Shown: piece by piece, positions 9,575 to 17,123 of the stretch
Layout: each line of letters begins with the position of its first letter
Position numbering within the stretch: the stretch's first letter is position 1
NCBI RefSeq assembly: GCF_003129925.1
Contig: NZ_QFFN01000007.1
Coordinates: 24,659 to 88,658, forward strand
Origin: Bifidobacterium catulorum
Lineage (GTDB): Bacteria > Actinomycetota > Actinomycetes > Actinomycetales > Bifidobacteriaceae
Direction: 5' to 3'
Length of the DNA: 64,000 nt
Translations under genes and position numbers: made by a program
Notes under the pieces: model-generated
What the model was told of the DNA's origin: nothing
The model's input: the letters and a program-made list of their open reading frames with translations, nothing else
Database searches by the model: none

Positions 9575-10477
9575 CTACAGTTCCACGGTCTCCTTGCCGG
9601 GGTCGTCCTTGATGTGGGCGAACTTGGCGGCGAGCGCGGCCTTGCTGCGCTTCTCGTCCTCCTCCTTGGCCTTCTTCTTGGCCTCGACCGGGTCCCACAG
9701 CACGTCGTCGTGGTGCTTCTTCCATTCCGGCTTGGAGATCTCCAGCAGACGGTCGACGAACGCGGCGGCGTTGCCGTCAGCGTCCGGTCCGGCGACGGCC
9801 AGCTTGCGCAGCCCCTCCAGCTCCTCGGCAGTCACGAACACGCGCGGCACGCCCAGTCGTTCATCGAATTCGTTGAAATACAGGGCCGCCGGCAGCGAAG
9901 CCTTCGCCACGTCCCCGCCAGCCACATCGGCCCCAGCCTCGCCGGCACCTGCCCCAGCGCTCACCGCGGCCAGCACGTCGGCGAAGGCGGCGGCACCCAG
10001 CGCGAACCGTCCGGCCGTGTCGTCGGCCGACAATGCGACGCCTGCGGCCTCGGCGGCCTCGACCACCGTACGCACGGAGTCGTTCGTCGCGTCATCCCAT
10101 ACGTTGCCGAGCAGTTCGGCCGACGTCACGATATGCGCGGCGTCGCCGTCGTCGGAGAAGTCGACGGTCTCGTCATAGGCGTCGTTGGCGGCGAGCAATG
10201 CGTCGACGATGCTCTGCGGGCGTCCGGGAATCTCGTCCGCGCCCTCGTACACGTATTCGGCGTCGGGAACGGTCACATCCTCGCCTGTCAGCACCAGCGC
10301 GAACTGGCGTGTGGTGCGCACCTGGAACGATTCGGCGTATTTCACGTCGTTGTCGATGTGCATGTGGTCGGTCAGCGGCCACAGATCGGTCAGTTCCTTG
10401 CTCGCTTCGACGGCAGCGGCGACGGCAGGCAGCTGCTTCAGCGCGGCTGCGGACGAAATCCATGCGGTATTGGTCAT
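9575..10477 (-). CDS. Conserved hypothetical acidic protein
   Basis: A 300-residue soluble, acidic protein that I cannot assign to a family. It has no signal peptide or membrane helix. The first 70 residues contain an Asp/His-rich segment (DHMHIDNDVKY). The middle (about 190-215) is Ala/Gly-rich and probably a linker. The C-terminus is Lys/Glu-rich (KKKAKEEDEKRSK) and likely helical. The start ATG 10477 has TGGAGGT immediately upstream. It stands alone, ends at a shared bidirectional terminator, and is separated from the phosphatase gene upstream by a gap carrying a dispersed two-hairpin element. Coding potential is good (even codon bias, clear ribosome site); function unknown. Confidence 0.75.
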   Translation of the reverse strand: MTNTAWISSAAALKQLPAVAAAVEASKELTDLWPLTDHMHIDNDVKYAESFQVRTTRQFALVLTGEDVTVPDAEYVYEGADEIPGRPQSIVDALLAANDAYDETVDFSDDGDAAHIVTSAELLGNVWDDATNDSVRTVVEAAEAAGVALSADDTAGRFALGAAAFADVLAAVSAGAGAGEAGADVAGGDVAKASLPAALYFNEFDERLGVPRVFVTAEELEGLRKLAVAGPDADGNAAAFVDRLLEISKPEWKKHHDDVLWDPVEAKKKAKEEDEKRSKAALAAKFAHIKDDPGKETVEL

Positions 10478-10581
10478 ACCTCCAGTATGGTATTACCACA
10501 AGAGAAACCACGGGTTTTTCACCGCTTTCGTGACCAACATCACGAAACGTCGCCTTGACCGTCCCACACCGCCAGCACCTA

Positions 10582-10627
10582 CCCCTCAGTCACGCTACGC
10601 GCGCCAGCTCCCCTGACAAGGGGAGCC
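10582..10627. repeat. Dispersed two-hairpin element, copy 1 (degenerate first hairpin)
   Basis: Carries CCCCTCAGTC, a degenerate first stem (cacgctacgcgcgcc), then the second stem GCTCCCCT-gaca-AGGGGAGC. It is related to copies at 31421, 47865, 48592, 52884 and 63780. Confidence 0.75.
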
Positions 10628-10645
10628 AAGCGACTGTCGCCACTT

Positions 10646-11305
10646 TCACTCCACATTGGCCGCCGGGTCGGCGTATGCGACGGCGAGCATCTCATGGGTG
10701 GCGGAGTCGAATGTGATGGACGTGACCGAGGCGAGCGCCGTATGACGGTTGAACATCCAGTGTTCGGCATTGCCTTTCTCCAGTAGATGACGGAACGACC
10801 AAATCGGCGATTCATGGCTTACGACGATGATCTGCCCGCCGGCGTATTCGTCGACCTTTTCGTAGGCGAAATCGCTCATGCGCGCGCCGATGTGCTCGTA
10901 GCTTTCGCCCCATGTGGGCTTGTGCAGGTCGCGGATGAGCCTAAGATTCCTCCGATGCCAGAATGCGCCGTCGCCGTGGCCGATGCGTTTGCCTCGGAAT
11001 TCGTTGCCCGCCTCGATCAGACGCGGATCGGTATGCAGCTCCAGCGGCGGCTCGTCGCGTTCGGCGCGCACGGAGTTCAATGCGGTCAGGATCTCGCCGG
11101 CGGTCTCGCGTGTGCGGTCGAGCGGCGAGGAATACACGGCGGCCGCCTGATTGATGCCGGAATGCGCGGCGATGTAGCGCGCGGTGGCCTGGGCCATGCG
11201 CACGCCGCGTTCGGAAAGATGGAAGTCCGGCAGCCGTTCGTAGAGAACATGCTCGGGATTGTAGACCTCGCCATGACGGACAAAATGAATCGTGGTCGCG
11301 GGCAT
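10646..11305 (-). CDS. Histidine phosphatase (phosphoglycerate mutase-like) family protein
   Basis: A 219-residue member of the histidine phosphatase superfamily. The catalytic RHG sits at residues 9-11 (HFVRHGEVYNP), and the second conserved His is in VVSHESPIW at about residue 160. Arg in SSPLDRTRETA and Glu in IEAGNEFRG complete the phosphate pocket. The start is ATG 11305 with GAAGGAG upstream, rather than the farther in-frame ATG at 11374. Substrate cannot be predicted: the family includes phosphoglycerate mutases, alpha-ribazole phosphatases and broad phosphatases. It is probably a cytosolic phosphatase, not glycolytic GpmA, whose motif LRHGQSxWN is absent. Confidence 0.88.
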   Translation of the reverse strand: MPATTIHFVRHGEVYNPEHVLYERLPDFHLSERGVRMAQATARYIAAHSGINQAAAVYSSPLDRTRETAGEILTALNSVRAERDEPPLELHTDPRLIEAGNEFRGKRIGHGDGAFWHRRNLRLIRDLHKPTWGESYEHIGARMSDFAYEKVDEYAGGQIIVVSHESPIWSFRHLLEKGNAEHWMFNRHTALASVTSITFDSATHEMLAVAYADPAANVE

Positions 11306-11458
11306 CGTCGCGCGGGCTCCTTCGTGATCGTCGGTCGTCGTTTGCTGGTTCCAGTGTAGTCGTTTCGTCGGCATCGGCGACGTTGCAATCAGCCCGTCCG
11401 ACGTAATCGACGCAATCGACGCAATCGACGCAAACGGTTCAATCGACCCGGCCGGCCG

Positions 11459-12055
11459 CTACTTCCATCCGAAGGGCGCGTGCTCGATGGACCACATGCC
11501 GAGGCGGTGCGCCACGCTGCGTTCACGCTTCGCGGCCAGCTCCGCTTCGGTGAGCTTCGCGCTTCCGCGGCGCAGACGGTTCATCGCGTTGGTGTGCGTG
11601 TCGTCGAGCAGCCACTTGCGGATCGCGAAGTTCCACACCATCACCACCACCGTGGCGACCAGCTTGCCGATGTTCGTCCACAGAATGTACTGCGTGTGCA
11701 TCGTGTACATCGAATCATGCGGCATCCACGACGTGCTGATCCAGACGATCACCTCGTTCATGATCCATCCGATGAACGACGATACGAAGAAAATCGTGAT
11801 CTCCATCCATCGCGCCATGTCGGGACGATGTTTGAACACGAATTTCATGCTCGCCAGATAATTGAAGACCAGTGAGACGAAGAACGAGATGGACGTTGCC
11901 AGGATGTTGTGCATATGCGTCAGCAGCAGCAGGTTCATCAGACCGTAGTCGATGACGAACGCAATGCCGCCCACCATGCCGAACTTCATCAGCTGCGCGA
12001 AGAGTTTTCTCACTTGCCCCATTAAACCCCGACCACCGTTCGACTGGCGGGGCAC
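11459..12055 (-). CDS. GtrA-like (DPMS_TM) membrane protein
   Basis: A protein of 198 residues with four predicted membrane helices: about 25-45, 50-75, 88-110 and 130-152. The sequence FGMVGGIAFVIDYGLMNLL and the later NYLASMKFVFK are typical of the GtrA/DPMS_TM family, which helps flip or use polyprenyl-linked sugars for wall polysaccharide or teichoic-acid decoration. The C-terminal 40 residues are charged and cytoplasmic. I chose GTG 12055 because GGAGGG lies 7 bases upstream; ATG 12022 has no ribosome site. No glycosyltransferase gene is adjacent, so its partner is not in this window. Confidence 0.85.
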   Translation of the reverse strand: MPRQSNGGRGLMGQVRKLFAQLMKFGMVGGIAFVIDYGLMNLLLLTHMHNILATSISFFVSLVFNYLASMKFVFKHRPDMARWMEITIFFVSSFIGWIMNEVIVWISTSWMPHDSMYTMHTQYILWTNIGKLVATVVVMVWNFAIRKWLLDDTHTNAMNRLRRGSAKLTEAELAAKRERSVAHRLGMWSIEHAPFGWK

Positions 12056-12163
12056 GGATAAACCCTCCCATCATCTTTACGAAAAACGACGTCCTCCGAC
12101 TACGCTGGTGCATGGCAGGCATCGTCCGTATGCCATTGCCGTATGCCAACGTAAGGAGACATC

Positions 12164-12511
12164 ATGCCGGTCATTCACACCCATGCGAGCACGACCATCA
12201 GCCGCGAGCAGCGCGAGGAGCTCAAGACCATGTACGGGCAGGCGATCACCGCCGTGCCGGGCAAGTCGGAGGGCTGGCTGATGTGCCCGTTCGAAGACAA
12301 CATGCCGATCTATTTCGGCGGCGACGACGCCAAACCGGCCGCCTACGTGGAGGTGAACGTGTTCGGCGATTCCGTGCCGCGCGAGAACTGGGAGGAACTG
12401 ACGCGCCGCATCAGCGAGGCGCTGGACAAGGTGCTGGGCATCCCGTCGAACCGCGTGTACATCCGCGAGACCGCCACGACGAACTGGGGCTGGTCGGGGC
12501 GTAACTTCTGA
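12164..12511 (+). CDS. MIF-family tautomerase (macrophage migration inhibitory factor homologue)
   Basis: A protein of 115 residues. The start ATG has AAGGAGA upstream. After Met removal the N-terminus is Pro, the general base of tautomerases (MPVIHTHAST). Further MIF-family marks are the conserved Lys/Trp region PGKSEGWLM, FGG at about 51, VEVNVFG, and the C-terminal NRVYIRETATTNWGWSGRNF, matching the family ending in a WGW-G-F motif. Length equals that of mammalian and bacterial MIF-like proteins (about 115). The activity expected is phenylpyruvate/dopachrome tautomerase; a physiological role in bacteria is unsettled. There is no signal peptide, as in other MIFs. It is monocistronic and converges with the LCP gene, with a structured repeat between them. 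Confidence 0.9.
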   Translation: MPVIHTHASTTISREQREELKTMYGQAITAVPGKSEGWLMCPFEDNMPIYFGGDDAKPAAYVEVNVFGDSVPRENWEELTRRISEALDKVLGIPSNRVYIRETATTNWGWSGRNF

Positions 12512-12514
12512 CGC

Positions 12515-12625
12515 ATGTCGCGCCACATGGGCCGGGTTGCGCGCATGGGCCGGGTTGCGCGCATGGGCCGGGTGTCGGTCGGCGTCACGTGGCGCACCCG
12601 GCCCGCATGACGCCGACCGTGCCGT
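12515..12625. repeat. 18-bp tandem repeat with opposed arm, terminator-like, between convergent genes
   Basis: Two to three copies of cgcgcatgggccgggttg follow the MIF gene. An opposed arm, gcacccggcccgcat, can pair with them to form a GC-rich hairpin. The 3' part ccggcccgcatgacgccgac recurs with one change at 28812-28833. It probably acts as a terminator for one or both converging genes. Confidence 0.6.
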
Positions 12626-12648
12626 GACCGCGCCAATCGGCCCTATGC

Positions 12649-13935
12649 CTACGCCGCAGGCTCGTAGAACGTATCCACCACCACCTGCTTCACGGCCTTG
12701 TCGTCGAGGTAGAACCGCGCGTGGTTGCCGGAACGTCTCAGGTCGCCCTTGAGCTGCACCATCGGCAGATCGGCAAGGTTCTTGCTGCCGAGCGCGGTCA
12801 CCGCATAGTACATCAGTTCCGCGTTGCCGGTGTTCGTGTACGACCATTTCTTCGCCGTGTCCATGATGTCGAGCGCACTGAAGGCGTTGCGCCCGAGCTT
12901 GTGCTTCGCCTGCGCCATGAACGATTTGGCGTAGTGCACCTGCCGTTTCTGCCGGTCGAGCGGCGATTGCAGCGTGGTGTGGTCGCGCCAGCGGATGTAG
13001 CGTTCGGACTCCCATCCCTTGAGCGTGATCGGCTGCCCTTTGACGATGTTGGTGTCGGGGATGGTCTGGATGGGGGTGAGCGGCACCCCGCCGATGGAGT
13101 CGTTGATTTCGGGGAGCCCGTTGTAGTCGAGCATGTAATGGTATGGGATCGCCACACCGCCGAGGATGTCGGAGACCTTGTCCGCCACGACCTTGCGCCC
13201 CCGGTCGCCACCGCCGGCGAACGCGTAGGAGAGGCATATCGGCATGGTCATCGCTTCCTGGAGCTTGACGTCGCCGACGTAATACGGCGTGCTGACCATG
13301 GAGTCGCGCGGCACGATGATGATGGTCGATTCGCCGCTTTTCGTGTCGAGGGCCGCCACCATGATGACGTCGGTCTGGCCGTCCATGCCGTTTTTGTTGC
13401 GTCCGTCGAATCCGAGGAACAGGAAGGTGACGATGTTGCGGTTGAGACGGTATTCGCGGCCGTTGTAGGTGATGGTCTCCTTGGCCGTTCCTTTTTCCAT
13501 TCCGGCGTGCACGTGTGCGGAGCCGATGCCGATCATCGACGCGGCCGCCACGCCCGCGCCCATGCCGAACGTCATGACGACGGCAAGTATGCAGGCGATG
13601 ATGCGGGTGATGAGACGCAGGCCGAGGAACCAGTCGAGGAATTTCGACAGCCATGTTTCACGTCGGGGCCGTATATGACGGCCGACGCGGCGTTCCACGT
13701 TGCGGCGCGTGTGCCGCCGACGTTCCCCGCCCCGGCGCTTTCGCGCGGAGGAGCGGCTGCGTGGGCGCCGTTCGCGGTCGGCGTCGGCCGCGTCGGCCGC
13801 CCCCCGTTCGGCGACGGTCACGGCGGCGGACATATCGCCGGTCATATCGACCGCGACACCAGCCGCGTCATCGACCGGGTCGGCGGCGCCTACGATCGTC
13901 CGGCTACGAATGCTTGACGTTGATGGTTTGCTCAT
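12649..13935 (-). CDS. LytR-CpsA-Psr (LCP) family cell-wall ligase
   Basis: A 428-residue type II membrane protein. A long basic cytoplasmic N-terminus (Arg-rich, about 1-105) precedes one membrane helix at about 110-135 (FLGLRLITRIIACILAVVMT), then the extracytoplasmic LCP domain. Motifs include LFLGFDGR at about 175, the DGQTDVIMV segment with its catalytic-site acid, VPRDSMV, the SIGGVPL strand, and the RDHTTLQSPLDRQKRQ segment carrying the conserved Arg residues. LCP proteins transfer lipid-linked glycopolymers to peptidoglycan. It overlaps the upstream sortase gene by about 30 bases, so the two are probably translationally coupled. The exact start is uncertain: ATG 13935 lacks a clear ribosome site. 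Confidence 0.88.
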   Translation of the reverse strand: MSKPSTSSIRSRTIVGAADPVDDAAGVAVDMTGDMSAAVTVAERGAADAADADRERRPRSRSSARKRRGGERRRHTRRNVERRVGRHIRPRRETWLSKFLDWFLGLRLITRIIACILAVVMTFGMGAGVAAASMIGIGSAHVHAGMEKGTAKETITYNGREYRLNRNIVTFLFLGFDGRNKNGMDGQTDVIMVAALDTKSGESTIIIVPRDSMVSTPYYVGDVKLQEAMTMPICLSYAFAGGGDRGRKVVADKVSDILGGVAIPYHYMLDYNGLPEINDSIGGVPLTPIQTIPDTNIVKGQPITLKGWESERYIRWRDHTTLQSPLDRQKRQVHYAKSFMAQAKHKLGRNAFSALDIMDTAKKWSYTNTGNAELMYYAVTALGSKNLADLPMVQLKGDLRRSGNHARFYLDDKAVKQVVVDTFYEPAA

Positions 13936-14794
13936 TGATCAGCTGGCCCGTGACGATGTAGCGATGCGATCCGTGGAACTCGTTGAGCATGCAGGTGCTG
14001 AGCTGGAGAATCCGGTCGCTGTCCTTGAGCTGGGCGTCCTGCCGAATCTGGGCCGGGCTGTCGGTCGGGGTCATCACCTGGTTGAAGTATTCGCGGCGAA
14101 CGTTCTGCTTGCTGAAATCATGGGTGTTGAGGATATGCTTGTTGTCGGTCCGGTATGCGGACACGATTTCGTATGTCAACACATGGTTGGCGGGCGTATA
14201 GATGTAGATCTTGTCGTACTGGTTGAAGAACTGCGCGTCCTCGAATCGATGCAGATTCTTGAAGATGGACGCCACGTCGTGCCCATACAGCACGGTCACG
14301 GGATCGGTGAACGACTGGCTGTTCTGCATTTCGGAGAAGACGGAGCCAAGATACGACGGATCGCCCCACTGGTCGTGGCTCAGATAGTAGACGTCGTCCT
14401 TGCCGGTGTGCTGCAGCACGGGCAGGTTGATGCCGGTGCCGGGCACGTACAGCCACGCGTAGATCTCGGGGTTGCGGCTGCGCAGGGCGTCCCAGTTGAT
14501 GCCGGGATCGCCGCTTGTGGCCGGGATGGGATTGTCGCGCATGGCGTCCGCGGCACGCTGGTCCTCAAGATGACGATGCAGCAGGATCGACGGGCCCACG
14601 ATAAGCGCGATGACGACGATGGCCGCCACCACCGTGCCGACGATGGCCTTGATGTTCCGCATCTTCAACGCGGTGACGTACCGCGCCCACAACGACCGTT
14701 TGCCCGCGGCCGCCGCGGTACCCGACGCCTCTGCGACGTCGACCGGCTGTGTCGTCCTCATATGATTGCCGTGTCGTGCCATTCCTCTTCTCAT
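13904..14794 (-). CDS. Class B sortase
   Basis: A 296-residue membrane-anchored transpeptidase. The N-terminus is cytoplasmic, with one membrane helix at about 50-73 (IVGTVVAAIVVIALIVG). The sortase domain shows the class B pattern: NPEIYAWLYVPGTGINLPV, catalytic His in VLYGHDVAS, long insert with YKD-like segments, catalytic Cys in LQLSTCMLNEF, and Arg in GSHRYIV. It cleaves a sorting motif and joins the substrate to peptidoglycan. Its likely client is the SPQTG protein encoded just upstream on the same strand (14997-15668), although a terminator lies between them. It overlaps the LCP gene. The start could be ATG 14782, which has GAAGAGGA directly before it, instead of 14794. Confidence 0.9.
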   Translation of the reverse strand: MRRGMARHGNHMRTTQPVDVAEASGTAAAAGKRSLWARYVTALKMRNIKAIVGTVVAAIVVIALIVGPSILLHRHLEDQRAADAMRDNPIPATSGDPGINWDALRSRNPEIYAWLYVPGTGINLPVLQHTGKDDVYYLSHDQWGDPSYLGSVFSEMQNSQSFTDPVTVLYGHDVASIFKNLHRFEDAQFFNQYDKIYIYTPANHVLTYEIVSAYRTDNKHILNTHDFSKQNVRREYFNQVMTPTDSPAQIRQDAQLKDSDRILQLSTCMLNEFHGSHRYIVTGQLINEQTINVKHS

Positions 14795-14909
14795 CCCCCG
14801 GAAACCCGGTAATCACGTATAAATACACGTATATATAAGCGTATGTGAAGTCTCAACGGACTTCGTTGGTCATGAATTCGCTGACCATGAATTCGCTGGT
14901 CATAGAAAG

Positions 14910-14937
14910 AGAGAGGCTCTGTGTCAGAGCCTCTCTT
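14910..14937 (-). terminator. Rho-independent terminator of the SPQTG protein gene
   Basis: Perfect 11-bp stem agagaggctct / agagcctctct with a 5-base loop, followed on the minus strand by TTTC. It lies between the secreted protein gene and the sortase gene, both on the minus strand. Confidence 0.85.
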
Positions 14938-14996
14938 CAGGGTCATCAATGCAATGACGCCGCACTCATGGATTCAGCGGCGCCATGCGATGAATA

Positions 14997-15668
14997 TCAG
15001 AACAGGCGAGCGAAGAAGTCGGCGAGGCCGGCGAAGGCAACGCCGGTCTGCGGGGAGGTCTCGCTGGTGTTGGCGTTGGCGTTGGCGCCCGCACCGGCAC
15101 CGTTGGAGACGGCGAGGGTGAAGGTGGAGAGCTTCTTGGCCTCGACGGTCACGGTCTTCTTGGCGGCGTTCACGTTACCGGCGTACACATCGTTGGTGTT
15201 GTCCTCGTGCTGGGCGAAGACCTTGGCGGCGGCCGGGGCGTTGCCCTTGGTGCTGTAGACGAGGGTGGCGGACTTGGCGCCGTTGGCCTCGGTCGGGGTC
15301 ACGACGACGCTCTTCGGAGCGGCGGCGACGAAGCCGTTGTCGAACTTGGCGTTGGAAGCCTGCTCGGCGGTGGCCTTCGGCTCTTCGATGGAGCCGCCGT
15401 GGGCGATGACGACGACGTACCAGCCGTTGCCGAGATCGATGGAGGCGGACTTGACGCCGTCGTTCAGGTAACCGTCGCTGTTCACGCCCTGGTTGCTGTT
15501 GACGCCCTGGTTGCTGTTCACGCCCTGGTTGCTGTCAACGCCCTGGTTGGTGCCCTGGTTGCTCTCAACACCCTGGGTGCTGTCGACACCGGCGGCGAAG
15601 ACGGCGGTAGGAGCGATGGCCAGCGTTGCCGCTGCAACGGCAGCGACCAATGCCTTCTTGATATTCAT
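14997..15668 (-). CDS. Secreted SPQTG-motif protein, probable sortase B substrate
   Basis: A 223-residue exported protein. A standard signal peptide (MNIKKALVAAVAAATLAIAP, cleavage near AVFA-AG at 25/26) leads to a tandem NQGVNSNQGVN repeat (about residues 27-66; about five 7-residue units). A beta-rich domain follows at about 70-185 with YVVVIAHGG and KSVVVTPTEANG. An Ala/Asn-rich linker and then SPQTG at about 206-210 come next, followed by a short hydrophobic tail (VAFAGLADFF) with only one Arg near the end. (S/P)PxTG is the motif used by class B sortases in clostridia; the adjacent gene is a class B sortase. Ribosome site AAGGGG is 7 bases upstream. The upstream region has an 11-base C/G tract. 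The molecular function of the mature domain is unknown. Confidence 0.85.
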   Translation of the reverse strand: MNIKKALVAAVAAATLAIAPTAVFAAGVDSTQGVESNQGTNQGVDSNQGVNSNQGVNSNQGVNSDGYLNDGVKSASIDLGNGWYVVVIAHGGSIEEPKATAEQASNAKFDNGFVAAAPKSVVVTPTEANGAKSATLVYSTKGNAPAAAKVFAQHEDNTNDVYAGNVNAAKKTVTVEAKKLSTFTLAVSNGAGAGANANANTSETSPQTGVAFAGLADFFARLF

Positions 15669-15721
15669 GTGATTCCCCTTCTTCAGAAGATATCGATTAC
15701 GTTATGCATACAGAAGTGCCT

Positions 15722-15775
15722 TGTTTGACTTCCAGTGTTCTAAACTACGCCCCCCCCCCCGGACAAAATCAACTG
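15722..15775 (-). promoter_or_regulatory. Putative promoter of the SPQTG protein gene, with an 11-base G tract in the spacer
   Basis: On the minus strand the order is TTGATT/TTGTCC, then 11 G, then CGTAGTTTAGAAC, about 80 bases before the start codon. The tract would lie between possible -35 (TTGATT or TTGTCC) and -10 (TAGTTT, TTAGAA or TAGAAC) boxes. Spacer length would therefore change with tract length. The box assignment is tentative. Confidence 0.4.
15750..15760. repeat. Homopolymer tract, C11 (G11 on the minus strand)
   Basis: Eleven consecutive C on the plus strand, preceded by tacg and followed by ggac. It is the longest C/G homopolymer I noticed in the window. Confidence 0.95.
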
Positions 15776-16060
15776 CATTGGGGGTTTGCTGCGCCGATGC
15801 ACTCTCAACCATTGCGCCGTAAGGAATATATTAGGTTAACAGCGGATTAAATACTACGTAGTTTAGCCTTAACGGGGGCGTTGTATTCACATCGGCGGAG
15901 TGCTGCCATAGGGGTGGTTTATCACAGGCCATCAGAAACGAAACAGCAAAGGACATTCGCGATTCTTTCGGCTTTGGCGTGTACTCATGATGACGCAGAC
16001 GAATCGGTCGGCGTGTGGGCCGGATGTCATATGTATCGGCTGACCCTTATGACACGACAC

Positions 16061-16168
16061 GGTCCAACAAACGGTCCGACGAATGGCCCGGCGAACGGTC
16101 CGGCGAACGGTCCGGCCAACGGCCCAACGAACGACCCGACGAAAAAGCCGACGAAAAAGCCGACGAAA
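16061..16168. repeat. 12-bp minisatellite, about nine units
   Basis: Consecutive 12-bp units: ggtccaacaaac, ggtccgacgaat, ggcccggcgaac, ggtccggcgaac, ggtccggccaac, ggcccaacgaac, gacccgacgaaa, then aagccgacgaaa twice. The last unit runs into the terminator stem of the ribosomal operon. Confidence 0.9.
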
Positions 16169-16202
16169 AAGCCCCGCGCGGCATGACGCCGGCGGGGCTT
16201 TG
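16166..16202 (-). terminator. Terminator of the rpsF-ssb-rpsR-rplI operon
   Basis: Stem aaaGCCCCGC / GCGGGGCttt around a 14-base loop, 35 bases past the rplI stop, with T-rich sequence on the minus-strand 3' side. Confidence 0.8.
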
Positions 16203-16236
16203 GGCTTAAGCTCAGGTTGGATACACGCGCACCGAA

Positions 16237-16692
16237 TTACTCGGCGGCGACCACCTTGACGGTGAAGTTGGCGGAGATCTCCGGGTGGAGCTTGACCGTG
16301 GCGGCGAAGTCGCCGGCGGTCTTGATGGTCTCCACGTTGATGGCCTTGGCCTCGACGGCGGAGCCCTTGGCGGCCAGAGCCTTGGCGATGGCCTCGGCGG
16401 AGACGGCGCCGAACAGCTTGCCGGACTCGGACACCTTGGCGGCGATCTCGACGACGCTGCCTTCGATGACGTTCTTGGCGGCCACGGCGTCCTCGCGGGT
16501 GGCGAGTTCGGCGGCGCGGCGGGCGCGCTTCATCTGCTCGATCTGAGCGGCGGCACCCTTGCTCCACGCGAAGGCGAGGCCCTGCGGGATCAGGTAGTTG
16601 CGGGCGTAGCCGCGCTTGACCTCGACGACGTCGCCGGAGTGACCCAGCTCGCCGACGGTGGTGGTGAGAATAACCTTGGTTTCCTTAGCCAT
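16237..16692 (-). CDS. rplI: 50S ribosomal protein L9
   Basis: A 151-residue ribosomal protein with the N-terminal L9 signature ([20 protein letters not shown], residues about 13-32). A long connecting helix and a C-terminal rRNA-binding domain end in [11 protein letters not shown]. The start is ATG 16692 with AGGAGG upstream; a TTG six bases earlier is not needed. It is the last gene of the minus-strand operon rpsF-ssb-rpsR-rplI, 15 bases after rpsR. Confidence 0.97.
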   Translation of the reverse strand: MAKETKVILTTTVGELGHSGDVVEVKRGYARNYLIPQGLAFAWSKGAAAQIEQMKRARRAAELATREDAVAAKNVIEGSVVEIAAKVSESGKLFGAVSAEAIAKALAAKGSAVEAKAINVETIKTAGDFAATVKLHPEISANFTVKVVAAE

Positions 16693-16707
16693 TGTCAAGT
16701 CCTCCTA

Positions 16708-16956
16708 TCAGCGACCGGAAGTGGCGTACGGCAGCAGAGCCATCTCGCGGGCGTTCTTGATGGCCTTGGAGAGCTCGCGCTGCTCCTGGACGGTGACGCC
16801 GGTGATACGGCGGGAACGGATCTTGCCGCGGTCGGAAATGAACTTGCGCAGCAGGGCGACGTCCTTGTAGTCGATTTCGGTAACCTTGGCAGCCTTCAGC
16901 GGGTTCGGCTTCTTCTTGAACGGCTTCACCGGCGGCTGCGGCCTCTTGCGTGACAT
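16708..16956 (-). CDS. rpsR: 30S ribosomal protein S18
   Basis: An 82-residue protein. The sequence is basic, and [30 protein letters not shown] is the S18 signature region (about residues 25-54), followed by the [19 protein letters not shown] helix. It pairs with S6 on the platform of the 30S subunit. The start is ATG 16956 with AAGGAG 5 bases upstream. It lies between ssb and rplI. Confidence 0.97.
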   Translation of the reverse strand: MSRKRPQPPVKPFKKKPNPLKAAKVTEIDYKDVALLRKFISDRGKIRSRRITGVTVQEQRELSKAIKNAREMALLPYATSGR

Positions 16957-17123
16957 ATGCACTCCTTATAAATATTGAAAACTGATGACTCGGTTCATTC
17001 AGTTCCTCGGTCGTCATATCCCGGCGTGGCATGTGGCCGCCGCCGGTCATGACGACCGGTGTTCACGATTTCGATTCCTGTTGGTTGCGTGGCTGTCCGG
17101 CTTGCGACCGGGTCGGCCGTCGA

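Larger units (their letters stand above)
15669..16236. other. Intergenic region with homopolymer tract, palindrome and minisatellite
   Basis: No gene is supported here. It contains the C11 tract (15750-15760), the 10-bp palindrome ACTACGTAGT (15853-15862), the 12-bp minisatellite (16061-16168) and the terminator of the ribosomal operon (16166-16202). Confidence 0.65.

Noticed and set aside
15881..16186. Plus-strand frame coding GPTN/GPAN/PTKK repeats
   Set aside because: It derives from the 12-bp minisatellite and terminator. It has no ribosome site and a nonsense N-terminal half.
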